NCBI RefSeq assembly: GCF_965342175.1
Contig: NZ_CBDRBL010000024.1
Coordinates: 1 to 64,000, forward strand
DNA from: Actinacidiphila sp965342175
GTDB lineage: Bacteria; Actinomycetota; Actinomycetes; Streptomycetales; Streptomycetaceae
DNA: 64,000 nt
Direction: 5' to 3'
Shown piece by piece: positions 27,480-36,530 of this stretch; position 1 is the first letter of the stretch, and every line of letters begins with the position of its first letter. Under the pieces are notes generated by a model that saw only the letters and a list, made by a program, of their open reading frames with translations, was not told the origin of the DNA and ran no database searches. Position numbers and translations under genes: made by a program.

Positions 27480-28253
27480 ATGTCGTCAGCCGTGGAGCAC
27501 ACCGCACTGGGCACCTCCCCTGAGCGGAAGCCGGGGGAGGACGACCAGGCCGCGCCGTACCATGTGGCGCACCACACCCACCGGGACGTGAACGGCTGCT
27601 GGCTGAGGCCGGCCGTGTTCGGGGCGATGGACGGTCTGGTGTCGAACCTGGCGCTGATGACCGGCGTCGCCGGCGGCAACATGGCCCCCTCCGCCATCGT
27701 GGTCACCGGATTGGCGGGGCTCGCGGCGGGTGCCTTCTCGATGGCCGCGGGCGAGTACACCTCGGTCGCCTCCCAGCGGGAGCTGGTCCAGGCGGAGCTG
27801 GCCGTCGAGCGGCTGGAGCTGCGCCGCAACCCCCAGGACGAGCTGCGCGAACTGGCCGCGCTGTACGTCGCCCGGGGCGTCGAGCCGGAGCTGGCCGAAG
27901 AGGTGGCCCGGCAGATGTCCCGTGATCCGGAGCAGGCCCTCGAGATCCACGCCCGCGAGGAGCTGGGCGTCGACCCGACCGACCTGCCCTCGCCGCTGGT
28001 CGCGGCCGGTTCCTCGTTCCTGTCCTTCGGCATGGGCGCCCTGCTGCCGGTGCTCCCGTACCTGTTCGGTGCGACGGTGGTCTGGCCCGCGGTGCTCGTC
28101 GCCCTGGCCGGCCTCTTCCTCTGCGGGGCCGCTGTGGCGCGTGTGACGGCGCGCAGCTGGTGGTTCAGCGGACTGCGGCAGCTCGTCTTGGGCGGAGCCG
28201 CCGCCGGGGTTACCTTCGTTCTGGGCGCGTTGTTCGGCACCGCCGTCGGCTGA
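27480..28253 (+). CDS. VIT1/CCC1-family iron/manganese transporter
   Basis: This 257-residue membrane protein has about five helices, typical of the VIT/CCC1 family. Helix 1 contains RPAVFGAMDGLVSNLALMTG and helix 2 AAGAFSMAAGEYTSVASQRE, both with the acidic and Met residues that bind metal. A cytoplasmic helical domain of Glu/Arg-rich sequence (EELRELAALYVARGVEPELAEEVA type) follows, then three C-terminal helices. ATG at 27480. It would move Fe(II) or Mn(II) out of the cytosol; the partial iron box upstream agrees with metal control. Confidence 0.9.
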   Translation: MSSAVEHTALGTSPERKPGEDDQAAPYHVAHHTHRDVNGCWLRPAVFGAMDGLVSNLALMTGVAGGNMAPSAIVVTGLAGLAAGAFSMAAGEYTSVASQRELVQAELAVERLELRRNPQDELRELAALYVARGVEPELAEEVARQMSRDPEQALEIHAREELGVDPTDLPSPLVAAGSSFLSFGMGALLPVLPYLFGATVVWPAVLVALAGLFLCGAAVARVTARSWWFSGLRQLVLGGAAAGVTFVLGALFGTAVG

Positions 28254-28314
28254 GCAGCCGGCCGGACGAACAGCCGCCCGTCGCAAGCCACGTGTTAACC
28301 GCTCGTTTCAGCGC

Positions 28315-28335
28315 GACTGATTAAGGGCATCAGTC
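28315..28335. promoter_or_regulatory. perfect 7-bp inverted repeat upstream of gltB
   Basis: GACTGAT (28315-28321) and ATCAGTC (28329-28335) flank a seven-base centre. It lies 62 bases after the VIT gene and about 205 bases before the gltB start, in a 288-bp spacer of noticeably lower G+C than its surroundings. It could be a protein-binding site or a small terminator. Confidence 0.4.
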
Positions 28336-28460
28336 TGTGGCCGCGGGCAGTGTCGCCTGCGTCTCACGTGAGCGATGCTGGCCCTGAACTGCCTGCTCGT
28401 AGCGTTGCTTAGTCCACATGATGGAACTGGCTATCCACTTTTCGGCCATCCGGCCATCAT

Positions 28461-28476
28461 GTAACCTGCACGAAAT
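28461..28476 (+). promoter_or_regulatory. candidate GlnR half-box upstream of gltB
   Basis: GTAAC (28461-28465), six bases, then GAAAT (28472-28476) fits the a-b part of the GlnR consensus gTnAc-n6-GaAAc. The second a-b copy of a full box is not seen. It is about 65 bases upstream of the gltB ATG. Nitrogen control of glutamate synthase by GlnR would make biological sense; this is inference. Confidence 0.4.
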
Positions 28477-28541
28477 CGCAGAGGGCCAACGTCGTCCCTA
28501 GTGCGCATGTCATATGCCAGATGACGACGACGGGAGAGCCG

Positions 28542-31500
28542 ATGCGTTCCGCGTCCACGCACCCCCAGGCCACCGGCTCCGGTTCCGGACGGTCGCGCAT
28601 GGACGGGCGTCCCGCCCCCCAGGGGATGTACGACCCCCGCAACGAGCACGACGCCTGCGGCGTCGGCTTCGTGGCCACCCTCACAGGCGAGGCGGACCAC
28701 GCGCTCGTGAAGCAGGCGCTGACCGTGCTGCGCAACCTGGAGCACCGGGGAGCCACGGGCTCCGAGCCGGACTCCGGCGACGGCGCGGGCATCCTGATGC
28801 AGGTCCCGGACGCGTTCCTGAGGGCGGTCGCCGACTTCGACCTGCCCGCCGCCGGCGCGTACGCGGTCGGCACGGCCTTCCTGCCCGTCGAGGACGAGGA
28901 CCGCCGCAAGGCCGTCGAGTCCATCGAGCGGCTGGCCGTCGAGGAGGGCCTCGCCGTCCTCGGCTGGCGCGAGGTGCCGACATGCCCCGACGATCTCGGC
29001 GCCACGGCGCGCTCGACGATGCCGCGCTTCGCCCAGCTCTTCGTCGCGGACGCGGAGGGCACGCGCTCCGGCATCGACCTCGACCGCCCGGCCTTCGTGC
29101 TGCGCAAGCGCGCCGAGCGCGAGGCGGACGTCTACTTCCCGTCGCTGTCGGCGCGCACGCTCGTCTACAAGGGCATGCTCACCACCGGACAGCTCGAGCC
29201 CTTCTTCCCGGACCTGTCCGACGAGCGCATCGCCACCGCGATCGCCCTGGTGCACTCCCGGTTCTCCACCAACACCTTCCCCAGCTGGCCGCTGGCCCAC
29301 CCCTACCGCTTCGTCGCCCACAACGGTGAGATCAACACCGTCAAGGGCAACCGCAACTGGATGCGGGCCCGCGAGTCGCAGCTCGCCTCGAAGCTCCTGG
29401 GCGGGGACCTGGAGCGGATCTTCCCGGTGTGCACCCCGGACGCCTCCGACACGGCGACCTTCGACGAGGTGCTGGAGCTGCTCCACCTGGGTGGGCGCTC
29501 GCTGCCGCACAGCGTGCTGATGATGATCCCCGAGGCGTGGGAGAACCACGACTCCATGGACCCGGCCCGCCGCGCCTTCTACCAGTACCACTCCACGCTG
29601 ATGGAGCCCTGGGACGGCCCGGCCTGCGTGACCTTCACCGACGGCTCCGTCGTCGGAGCCGTCCTGGACCGCAACGGCCTGCGCCCCGGTCGCTACTGGG
29701 TCACCGACGACGGCCTGGTCGTGCTCGCCTCCGAGTCCGGCGTGCTGGACGACGTCGCCCCGGACCGGGTCGTGCGCAAGGGCCGGCTGCAGCCCGGGAA
29801 GATGTTCCTGGTCGACACGGCCCGGCACCGGATCATCGAGGACGACGAGATCAAGGCGCAGCTCGCCGCCGAGCACCCCTACGAGGAGTGGCTGGACGCG
29901 GGCCTGATCCACCTCAACGACCTGCCCGAGCGCGAGCACATCGTGCACACCCACGCCTCGGTCACCCGCCGCCAGCAGACCTTCGGGTACACCGAGGAGG
30001 AGCTGCGGATCATCCTGGCGCCCATGGCCAAGACCGGCGGTGAGCCGCTGGGGTCCATGGGCACCGACTCGCCGATCGCGGCGCTGTCCGAGCGCCCCCG
30101 GCTGCTCTTCGACTACTTCACCCAGCTGTTCGCGCAGGTCACCAACCCGCCGCTGGACGCCATCCGCGAGGAGCTGGTCACCTCCCTGATCAGCGCCGTC
30201 GGCCCGTCCGGCAACTTGCTGGAGCCCTCGCCGGCCTCCTGCCGCAACATCACCCTGCCGTTCCCGGTGATCGACAACGACGAGCTGGCCAAGCTCATCC
30301 ACATCAACGCCGACGGCGACCTGCCCGGCCTCAAGGCCGCGACCCTGTCCGGCCTGTACCGGGTCTCCGGCGGCGGCGAGGCGCTGGCCGCGCGGCTCGC
30401 CGAGATCTGCGCGGAGGCGGACGACGCCATAGAGGACGGCGCCCGGCTGATCGTGCTCTCCGACCGGCACTCGGACGCCGAGCACGCGCCGATCCCGTCG
30501 CTGCTGCTGACCTCCGCCGTCCACCACCACCTCATCCGCACCAAGCAGCGCACCCAGGTGGGCCTGCTGGTCGAGGCCGGCGACGTGCGCGAGGTGCACC
30601 ACGTCGCGCTGCTCATCGGCTACGGCGCCGCGGCGGTCAACCCCTACCTCGCGATGGAGTCGGTCGAGGACCTGCTGCGCGCGGGCACCTTCATCTCGGG
30701 CCTCGAGCCCGAGGTCGCCATCAGGAACCTGATCAAGGCGCTGGGCAAGGGCGTGCTGAAGGTGATGTCCAAGATGGGCATCTCCACCGTCGCCTCCTAC
30801 CGCGGCGCGCAGGTCTTCGAGGCCATCGGCCTGGACGCCGACTTCGTCGACACCTACTTCCACGGCACCACCACCAAGATCGGCGGCGCCGGGATCGACG
30901 TGATCGCCAAGGAGGTCGCGGCCCGGCACGCCAAGGCCTACCCCGCCTCCGGCATCGCCCCGGCGCACCGCCGCCTGGAGATCGGCGGCGAGTACCAGTG
31001 GCGCCGCGAGGGCGAGCCGCACCTGTTCGACCCGGAGACGGTCTTCCGGCTGCAGCACGCCACCCGCTCGCGCCGCTACGACATCTTCAAGCAGTACACG
31101 GACCGGGTGAACGAGCAGTCCGAGCGTCTGATGACGCTGCGCGGCCTGTTCCGGCTCAAGGACGGCGAGCGCGCCCCGATCCCGGTCGACGAGGTCGAGC
31201 CGGTCTCCGAGATCGTCAAGCGCTTCTCCACCGGCGCCATGTCGTACGGCTCCATCTCGCGTGAGGCGCACGAGACGCTGGCCATCGCGATGAACCAGCT
31301 GGGTGGCAAGTCCAACACCGGCGAGGGCGGCGAGGACCCGGACCGCCTGTACGACCCAGCGCGCCGCTCCGCGATCAAGCAGGTGGCCTCCGGCCGCTTC
31401 GGCGTCACCTCGGAGTACCTGGTCAACGCCGACGACATCCAGATCAAGATGGCCCAGGGCGCCAAGCCCGGCGAGGGCGGCCAGCTGCCCGGCCACAAGG

Positions 31501-33128
31501 TCTACCCGTGGGTGGCCAGGACCCGGCACAGCACCCCCGGCGTCGGCCTGATCTCGCCGCCGCCGCACCACGACATCTACTCCATCGAGGACCTCGCGCA
31601 GCTCATCCACGACCTGAAGAACGCCAACCCGCGGGCCCGCATCCACGTGAAGCTGGTCTCCGAGGTCGGCGTCGGCACGGTCGCGGCGGGCGTCTCCAAG
31701 GCGCACGCGGACGTCGTGCTGATCTCCGGCCACGACGGCGGCACCGGCGCCTCCCCGCTGACCTCGCTGAAGCACGCGGGCGGCCCCTGGGAGCTGGGCC
31801 TGGCCGAGACCCAGCAGACGCTGCTGCTCAACGGGCTGCGCGACCGCATCGTGGTGCAGACCGACGGCCAGCTGAAGACCGGCCGCGACGTCGTCATCGC
31901 CGCCCTGCTGGGAGCCGAGGAGTTCGGCTTTGCGACCGCCCCGCTGGTCGTCTCCGGCTGCGTGATGATGCGGGTGTGCCACCTGGACACCTGTCCGGTC
32001 GGCATCGCCACCCAGAACCCGGTGCTGCGCGAGCGCTTCTCCGGCAAGGCCGAGTACGTGGTGAACTTCTTCGAGTTCATCGCCCAGGAGGTCCGCGAGC
32101 TCCTCGCCGAGCTGGGCTTCCGCTCGATCGAGGAGGCCGTCGGCCACGCCGAGCTGATCGACGCCACCGCCGCGGTCGACCACTGGAAGGCCCAGGGCCT
32201 GGACCTGGCCCCGCTCCTGCACGTGCCCGAGCTGCCCGAGGGCGCGGCCCTGCACCGCACCACCGACCAGGACCACGGCCTGGAGAAGGCGCTCGACAAC
32301 GAGCTCATCGCGCTCGCCGAGGACGCCCTGGTGGGCGGCGACCCCGTCCGCGCCCAGGTCAAGGTCCGCAACGTCAACCGCACGGTCGGCACCATGCTCG
32401 GCCACGAGGTGACCAAGAGGTACGGCGGCGCGGGCCTGCCCGACGACACCATCGACATCACCCTGACCGGCTCGGCCGGCCAGTCCTTCGGCGCTTTCCT
32501 TCCCAGGGGCATCACGCTCCGCCTGGAGGGCGATGCCAACGACTACGTCGGCAAGGGCCTGTCCGGCGGCCGGGTGATCATCCGTCCCGACCGGGGCGCC
32601 GACCACCTGGCCGAGTACTCGACCATCGCCGGCAACACCATCGCCTACGGCGCCACCGGCGGTGAGCTGTTCCTGCGCGGCACCACCGGCGAGCGCTTCT
32701 GCGTCCGCAACTCCGGCGCCACCGTCGTGTCCGAGGGCGTGGGCGACCACGGCTGCGAGTACATGACCGGCGGCCGCGCGGTCGTCCTCGGCCCGACGGG
32801 CCGCAACTTCGCGGCCGGCATGTCCGGCGGCATCGCGTACGTCCTCGACCTCGACCCGCGCAACGTCAACACCGGAATGGTGCAGGTCGAGGAACTGGAC
32901 GCCGACGACATCAAGTGGCTGCACGACGTGGTGCGCCGCCACCAGGAGGAGACCGGCTCCACCGTCGCCGAGCGCCTGCTCGCCGACTGGGGCCGCACCC
33001 TCACCCGCTTCGGCAAGGTCATGCCGAGGGACTACAAGGCAGTGCTCGCCGCCAAGTACGCCGCCGAGCAAGCCGGGCTCTCCGAGTCCGAGACCGTCGC
33101 GAAGATGATGGAGGCGGCACATGGCTGA
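28542..33128 (+). CDS. gltB: glutamate synthase large (alpha) subunit
   Basis: GltB, with GltD, makes two glutamate from glutamine and 2-oxoglutarate with NADPH. The protein is 1528 residues. The class II amidotransferase nucleophile Cys is in NEHDACGVGFVA near residue 40; a short propeptide ahead of it should be removed. The FMN-binding synthase domain includes GEGGEDPDRLYD and KPGEGGQLPGHKV, the 3Fe-4S Cys cluster is VMMRVCHLDTCPVGIATQ, and the C-terminal beta-helix has GRAVVLGPTGRNFAAGMSGG. ATG at 28542 has a GGGAG site; an upstream ATG at 28521 has none. It overlaps gltD by eight bases. Confidence 0.97.
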   Translation: MRSASTHPQATGSGSGRSRMDGRPAPQGMYDPRNEHDACGVGFVATLTGEADHALVKQALTVLRNLEHRGATGSEPDSGDGAGILMQVPDAFLRAVADFDLPAAGAYAVGTAFLPVEDEDRRKAVESIERLAVEEGLAVLGWREVPTCPDDLGATARSTMPRFAQLFVADAEGTRSGIDLDRPAFVLRKRAEREADVYFPSLSARTLVYKGMLTTGQLEPFFPDLSDERIATAIALVHSRFSTNTFPSWPLAHPYRFVAHNGEINTVKGNRNWMRARESQLASKLLGGDLERIFPVCTPDASDTATFDEVLELLHLGGRSLPHSVLMMIPEAWENHDSMDPARRAFYQYHSTLMEPWDGPACVTFTDGSVVGAVLDRNGLRPGRYWVTDDGLVVLASESGVLDDVAPDRVVRKGRLQPGKMFLVDTARHRIIEDDEIKAQLAAEHPYEEWLDAGLIHLNDLPEREHIVHTHASVTRRQQTFGYTEEELRIILAPMAKTGGEPLGSMGTDSPIAALSERPRLLFDYFTQLFAQVTNPPLDAIREELVTSLISAVGPSGNLLEPSPASCRNITLPFPVIDNDELAKLIHINADGDLPGLKAATLSGLYRVSGGGEALAARLAEICAEADDAIEDGARLIVLSDRHSDAEHAPIPSLLLTSAVHHHLIRTKQRTQVGLLVEAGDVREVHHVALLIGYGAAAVNPYLAMESVEDLLRAGTFISGLEPEVAIRNLIKALGKGVLKVMSKMGISTVASYRGAQVFEAIGLDADFVDTYFHGTTTKIGGAGIDVIAKEVAARHAKAYPASGIAPAHRRLEIGGEYQWRREGEPHLFDPETVFRLQHATRSRRYDIFKQYTDRVNEQSERLMTLRGLFRLKDGERAPIPVDEVEPVSEIVKRFSTGAMSYGSISREAHETLAIAMNQLGGKSNTGEGGEDPDRLYDPARRSAIKQVASGRFGVTSEYLVNADDIQIKMAQGAKPGEGGQLPGHKVYPWVARTRHSTPGVGLISPPPHHDIYSIEDLAQLIHDLKNANPRARIHVKLVSEVGVGTVAAGVSKAHADVVLISGHDGGTGASPLTSLKHAGGPWELGLAETQQTLLLNGLRDRIVVQTDGQLKTGRDVVIAALLGAEEFGFATAPLVVSGCVMMRVCHLDTCPVGIATQNPVLRERFSGKAEYVVNFFEFIAQEVRELLAELGFRSIEEAVGHAELIDATAAVDHWKAQGLDLAPLLHVPELPEGAALHRTTDQDHGLEKALDNELIALAEDALVGGDPVRAQVKVRNVNRTVGTMLGHEVTKRYGGAGLPDDTIDITLTGSAGQSFGAFLPRGITLRLEGDANDYVGKGLSGGRVIIRPDRGADHLAEYSTIAGNTIAYGATGGELFLRGTTGERFCVRNSGATVVSEGVGDHGCEYMTGGRAVVLGPTGRNFAAGMSGGIAYVLDLDPRNVNTGMVQVEELDADDIKWLHDVVRRHQEETGSTVAERLLADWGRTLTRFGKVMPRDYKAVLAAKYAAEQAGLSESETVAKMMEAAHG

Positions 33129-34581
33129 CCCGAAGGGCTTCCTCACCACGCCCCGCGAGACCGCTCCGACCCGTCCGGTCGAGGAGCGCAAGCAGGACTG
33201 GAACGAGGTCTACGTTCCGGGCGGGCTGCTGCCGATCATCACCAAGCAGGCCGGACGCTGCATGGACTGCGGCATCCCCTTCTGCCACAACGGCTGCCCG
33301 CTGGGGAACCTGATCCCCGAGTGGAACGACTACGCCTACCGCGAGGACTGGAAGGCCGCCAGCGAGCGCCTGCACGCGACCAACAACTTCCCGGAGTTCA
33401 CCGGCCGCCTCTGCCCGGCGCCGTGCGAGTCGGCCTGCGTGCTCGGCATCAACCAGCCCGCGGTGACCATCAAGAACGTCGAGGTCACCATCATCGACAA
33501 GGCCTGGGACCACGGGGACGTCACCCCGCAGCCCCCGGACCGGCTCTCCGGCAAGACCGTCGCCGTCATCGGCTCCGGGCCCGCGGGCCTGGCCGCCGCC
33601 CAGCAGCTGACCCGGGCGGGCCACACGGTCGCGGTGTACGAGCGGGCCGACCGCATCGGCGGTCTGCTGCGCTACGGCATCCCCGAGTTCAAGATGGAGA
33701 AGCGGCACATCAACCGCCGCATCGAGCAGATGCGCGCGGAGGGCACCAAGTTCCGCACCGGTGTCGAGATCGGCCGCGACCTGGACGGCGCCACGCTGCG
33801 CAAGCGGTACGACGCCGTCGTCATCGCCGCCGGCGCCACCCAGTGGCGCGACCTGCCGGTCGAGGGACGCGACCTCAAGGGCGTCTACCAGGCCATGGAG
33901 TACCTGCCGCTGGCCAACAAGGTGCAGGAGGGGGACTACGTCGCCCCGCCGGTCTCCGCCGAGGGCAAGCACGTGGTCGTCATCGGCGGCGGCGACACCG
34001 GCGCCGACTGCGTCGGCACCGCGCACCGCCAGGGCGCTCGCTCGGTCACCCAGCTGGAGATCATGCCGCGTCCGTCGGACGACCGCCCGGCGCACCAGCC
34101 TTGGCCGACCATGCCGATGACCTACAAGGTCACCTCCGCCCACGAGGAGGGCGGCGAGCGGGTCTACGCCGTCAACACCGTGCGGTTCGAGGGCGACGAG
34201 GACGGCAACGTCAAGGCGCTGCACCTGGTCGAGGTCGAGTTCCAGGACGGGAAGTTCGTGCCGCAGGCCGGCACGGAGAAGGTCATCCCGGCCGAACTGG
34301 TCACCCTCGCCATGGGGTTCACCGGCACCGACCAGAAGAACGGCCTGGTCGAGCAGCTGGGCCTGGAGCTCGACGCACGCGGCAACATCGCCCGCGACAA
34401 GGACTTCGCCACCAACGTGGACGGCGTCTTCGCCGCCGGTGACGCGGGCCGCGGCCAGTCGTTGATCGTGTGGGCCATCGCCGAGGGCCGTTCCGCCGCC
34501 CGCGCGGTGGACCACTACCTCACCGGCGCGAGCGTCCTGCCGGCCCCGATCCGCCCGACGGATCGCCCGCTGACGGTCTGA
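33121..34581 (+). CDS. gltD: glutamate synthase small (beta) subunit
   Basis: GltD carries electrons from NADPH via FAD and two 4Fe-4S clusters to GltB. It has 486 residues. N-terminal cluster Cys residues are seen in CMDCGIPFCHNGCPLGN and CPAPCESACVLG. The FAD motif is VAVIGSGPAGLAAAQQL, the NADPH motif VVVIGGGDTGADCVG, and the C-terminal FAD contact GVFAAGDAGRGQSLIVWAI. ATG at 33121 lies inside the end of gltB with a GGAGG site, so the subunits are coupled. A strong hairpin follows the stop. Confidence 0.97.
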   Translation: MADPKGFLTTPRETAPTRPVEERKQDWNEVYVPGGLLPIITKQAGRCMDCGIPFCHNGCPLGNLIPEWNDYAYREDWKAASERLHATNNFPEFTGRLCPAPCESACVLGINQPAVTIKNVEVTIIDKAWDHGDVTPQPPDRLSGKTVAVIGSGPAGLAAAQQLTRAGHTVAVYERADRIGGLLRYGIPEFKMEKRHINRRIEQMRAEGTKFRTGVEIGRDLDGATLRKRYDAVVIAAGATQWRDLPVEGRDLKGVYQAMEYLPLANKVQEGDYVAPPVSAEGKHVVVIGGGDTGADCVGTAHRQGARSVTQLEIMPRPSDDRPAHQPWPTMPMTYKVTSAHEEGGERVYAVNTVRFEGDEDGNVKALHLVEVEFQDGKFVPQAGTEKVIPAELVTLAMGFTGTDQKNGLVEQLGLELDARGNIARDKDFATNVDGVFAAGDAGRGQSLIVWAIAEGRSAARAVDHYLTGASVLPAPIRPTDRPLTV

Positions 34582-34628
34582 CCCCGTCACCTCGCAGACG
34601 TCCCGTACAACGGCGTACGGAACGGAAC

Positions 34629-34666
34629 GCGGCGCCCGCCCCCACCCGACCGGGGGCGGGCGCCGC
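34629..34666 (+). terminator. gltBD terminator hairpin
   Basis: A perfect 15-bp stem (34629-34643 with 34652-34666), G/C only, encloses an eight-base loop 48 bases after the gltD stop. There is no U-run, which is usual for Streptomyces. A smaller hairpin, CCGTAC/GTACGG, precedes it. Confidence 0.75.
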
Positions 34667-35052
34667 AGTGCGTTCCGCCCGGAACCGTGCTCCCTCCGCC
34701 GACCGACGGGGTTCCTGGGCGTGCTCCGCGGCATCGCACCGCCGCGCCCGGATTCGGCCTGGGAGTCGGTCACAAAACGATCACGGTCGCGGTGATGATC
34801 TCCCGCAGGCCCGGGCCGCACGTGAAGCTTGATCCCCTCCGGGCGCAGGGCCACGAGGGGCCGGCGAGGCCGACCGGGTCTGCACACCGGTTCGAGCATC
34901 GGGGACTGATTCTGCTCACGGAAATCGACAGCAGATGTTCAGCGATGTGGACAGCACCCTGGCGCGCTTCTTGTTCGATAGACGCCAGGCCCGAGTCCCG
35001 ACTTCTGGCCGAGGCAGCAGCCGACGCCGAGCGGTGGCGCCGGGCGAGCGGG
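34667..35052. other. intergenic region with one arm of an inverted repeat
   Basis: The stretch between the gltD terminator and the next minus-strand gene has no frame I can support. It contains, at about 34901-34945, a sequence that is repeated in opposite orientation at about 36201-36240. Confidence 0.5.
34901..34945 (-). repeat. imperfect inverted repeat, left copy
   Basis: On the minus strand this reads TGAACATCTGCTGTCG followed by more shared sequence ending AGTCCCC. The plus strand at about 36201-36240 has TGAACATGTGCTGCCG ... AGTCCCC. About 70 percent of some 43 positions agree. The two copies bracket the unknown gene at 35053-36114 at similar distances. Confidence 0.45.
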
Positions 35053-36114
35053 TCAGGACGTCCAGCAGGTGGAGGTGAACCAGGTCTGGACCTCGTCGGC
35101 GGACAGCACACCAGTCAGTTCGGCCGTCCCGGGGAGCATCGGGAAGAACCGGTCGGCGTTCCAACTGCGCGGATACATCGGCTCGTCCAGCACGAGTAGG
35201 CGGCGTCCCTCCACAACGGGGATGTCGTCGGGTAGTCCCTCGTTCCAGATCCGCTCTCCGTCCGGGGCGAGGAGTTCAAAGGCCCCGGTCGCGACGGTCC
35301 CGGTGCGCCCCTGGGCGGGCTCGGGGTCCGTGGCCAGGCGGACGCTCTCTGCCGACGGTGCGGTGCCGGGTACGTGACCGCCGCCGACGAGCACGTGGGC
35401 GAGCAGCGTGTGCAACTGGAAGTTGTCCCCGATGCCGCTGATGCGCACTTCGAACCCGGTTCCGGTGGGCCGGTGCAGCACCACCAGGGGCTCGTCGTCC
35501 AGGATCGCCAGCGCGTAGGCCAGGCACTTGAGGTCGTGCCGCTCCAGGGCCGCCAGGTTGCGACAGGCGGGGAGGAGCGTGGATGCGTGCCGACGGCGCA
35601 CCTCGGTGCTGCGGCACAGCACGGCCAGCGCGGGGGGTTGCCACTGCTCGACCGAGCACCAGGCCAGCGCCAACCGCAACGCCTCGTGCGCCTCACCACC
35701 CAGCCGGGCCATCAGCGCGTCGTCGATGATCTTCTCGTCGGCCTCTGGCAGTTCGTCCCCGGCACCGCCGGCGGCGGCCCAGCGGCGGGCGAACTCCAGG
35801 GCATCGAGCAGGTCCCGATGGGTGCCATCGAGGACCGGCTCCGCACAGGCCACCGGATCGGCACCCCGTTCCACGCAGAAGCCGGCCATCGTCGCCAGCG
35901 TCGGGCGCGGACCGGTGGGCGGAAAGGCGGGGAGTAGCGCGGCCAACCGGGGTCCCACCGCCACGCATTCAGTGTCCGTCGCCGACTGCAGACCACTCGC
36001 TGCCGCGTTGAACGCACGTTCGGTGCGGCCACCGTCGCGAGCGGCCACTGCCTGCTCCAGCTCTGAGATGACGGCGGCCAGGTCTGCGGCGTTCTGCTTC
36101 CTTCTGAAGATCAC
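35053..36114 (-). CDS. unrecognised protein (353 aa) flanked by inverted repeats
   Basis: I do not recognise this protein. It is soluble, 353 residues, with an alpha-helical N-terminal half (LAAVISELEQAVAARDGGR, LRLALAWCSVEQW) and a mixed C-terminal half ending DEVQTWFTSTCWTS. There is no signal peptide, membrane helix or known nuclease or transposase motif. GTG at 36114 is used because AAGG lies seven bases before it; a GTG two codons upstream is closer to that site. Codon use remains Streptomyces-like. It is inserted between gltD and the sulfatase gene, opposite to both, suggesting an accessory insertion. Confidence 0.65.
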   Translation of the reverse strand: MIFRRKQNAADLAAVISELEQAVAARDGGRTERAFNAAASGLQSATDTECVAVGPRLAALLPAFPPTGPRPTLATMAGFCVERGADPVACAEPVLDGTHRDLLDALEFARRWAAAGGAGDELPEADEKIIDDALMARLGGEAHEALRLALAWCSVEQWQPPALAVLCRSTEVRRRHASTLLPACRNLAALERHDLKCLAYALAILDDEPLVVLHRPTGTGFEVRISGIGDNFQLHTLLAHVLVGGGHVPGTAPSAESVRLATDPEPAQGRTGTVATGAFELLAPDGERIWNEGLPDDIPVVEGRRLLVLDEPMYPRSWNADRFFPMLPGTAELTGVLSADEVQTWFTSTCWTS

Positions 36115-36530
36115 CGGCACACCTTAGGCGCGAGGCCTGATAGGTGTCATCAGGCCAACGGCGTTCGAAGATTCCGGACCGCTCCGTGCTATCGAAACTG
36201 GTGAACATGTGCTGCCGGTTCTCGTGGACAAAGTCCCCGTGCCGATGGTGGCGGCACCGGACTCCTCGCGGCTGTGCTGGTCAGTGCGGAGATCGGCCGC
36301 TGGCGTCGCGCCCGCGTGGTGCGGATCGGCGCCGCAGCAGTGGCATCCCTGATCGTCGTGGGCGTCTGCACGGTCTCGGCCGTGCCGCCCGGGACTGACT
36401 GGAAAGGCGACCCGCTGCTGCGAGCCCGTACGGACCCGCCCGGGACGGTGAAGGCGGGAAGGGGGGAACCGCGCCGCTGGTGGCGCACCTGAACGTGACA
36501 ATTCAGGCGGAACGCTGACATTGTGTCGTC
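36115..36530. other. intergenic region with possible membrane-protein remnant
   Basis: The right inverted-repeat copy lies at about 36201-36240. A plus-strand frame (GTG at 36274 to stop 36492, 72 codons) encodes one hydrophobic helix (IGAAAVASLIVVGVCTVSAV) and is open upstream into GGGTGLLAAVLVSAEIG without a start or ribosome site. It looks like the end of a lost membrane-protein gene rather than a working one. Confidence 0.4.
36201..36240 (+). repeat. imperfect inverted repeat, right copy
   Basis: This is the partner of the copy at 34901-34945, in opposite orientation. It lies about 90 bases before the start of the unknown gene. Confidence 0.45.

Noticed and set aside
28431..33191. A 1586-codon minus-strand open frame opposite gltB
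   Set aside because: It mirrors gltB codon for codon, has low-complexity Gly/Val/Arg composition and no motif; it is an antisense shadow of high-G+C coding sequence.
34861..34920. A tRNA-like GGTTCGA tract
   Set aside because: No acceptor or anticodon arms can be formed around it, and no CCA-type end is present.
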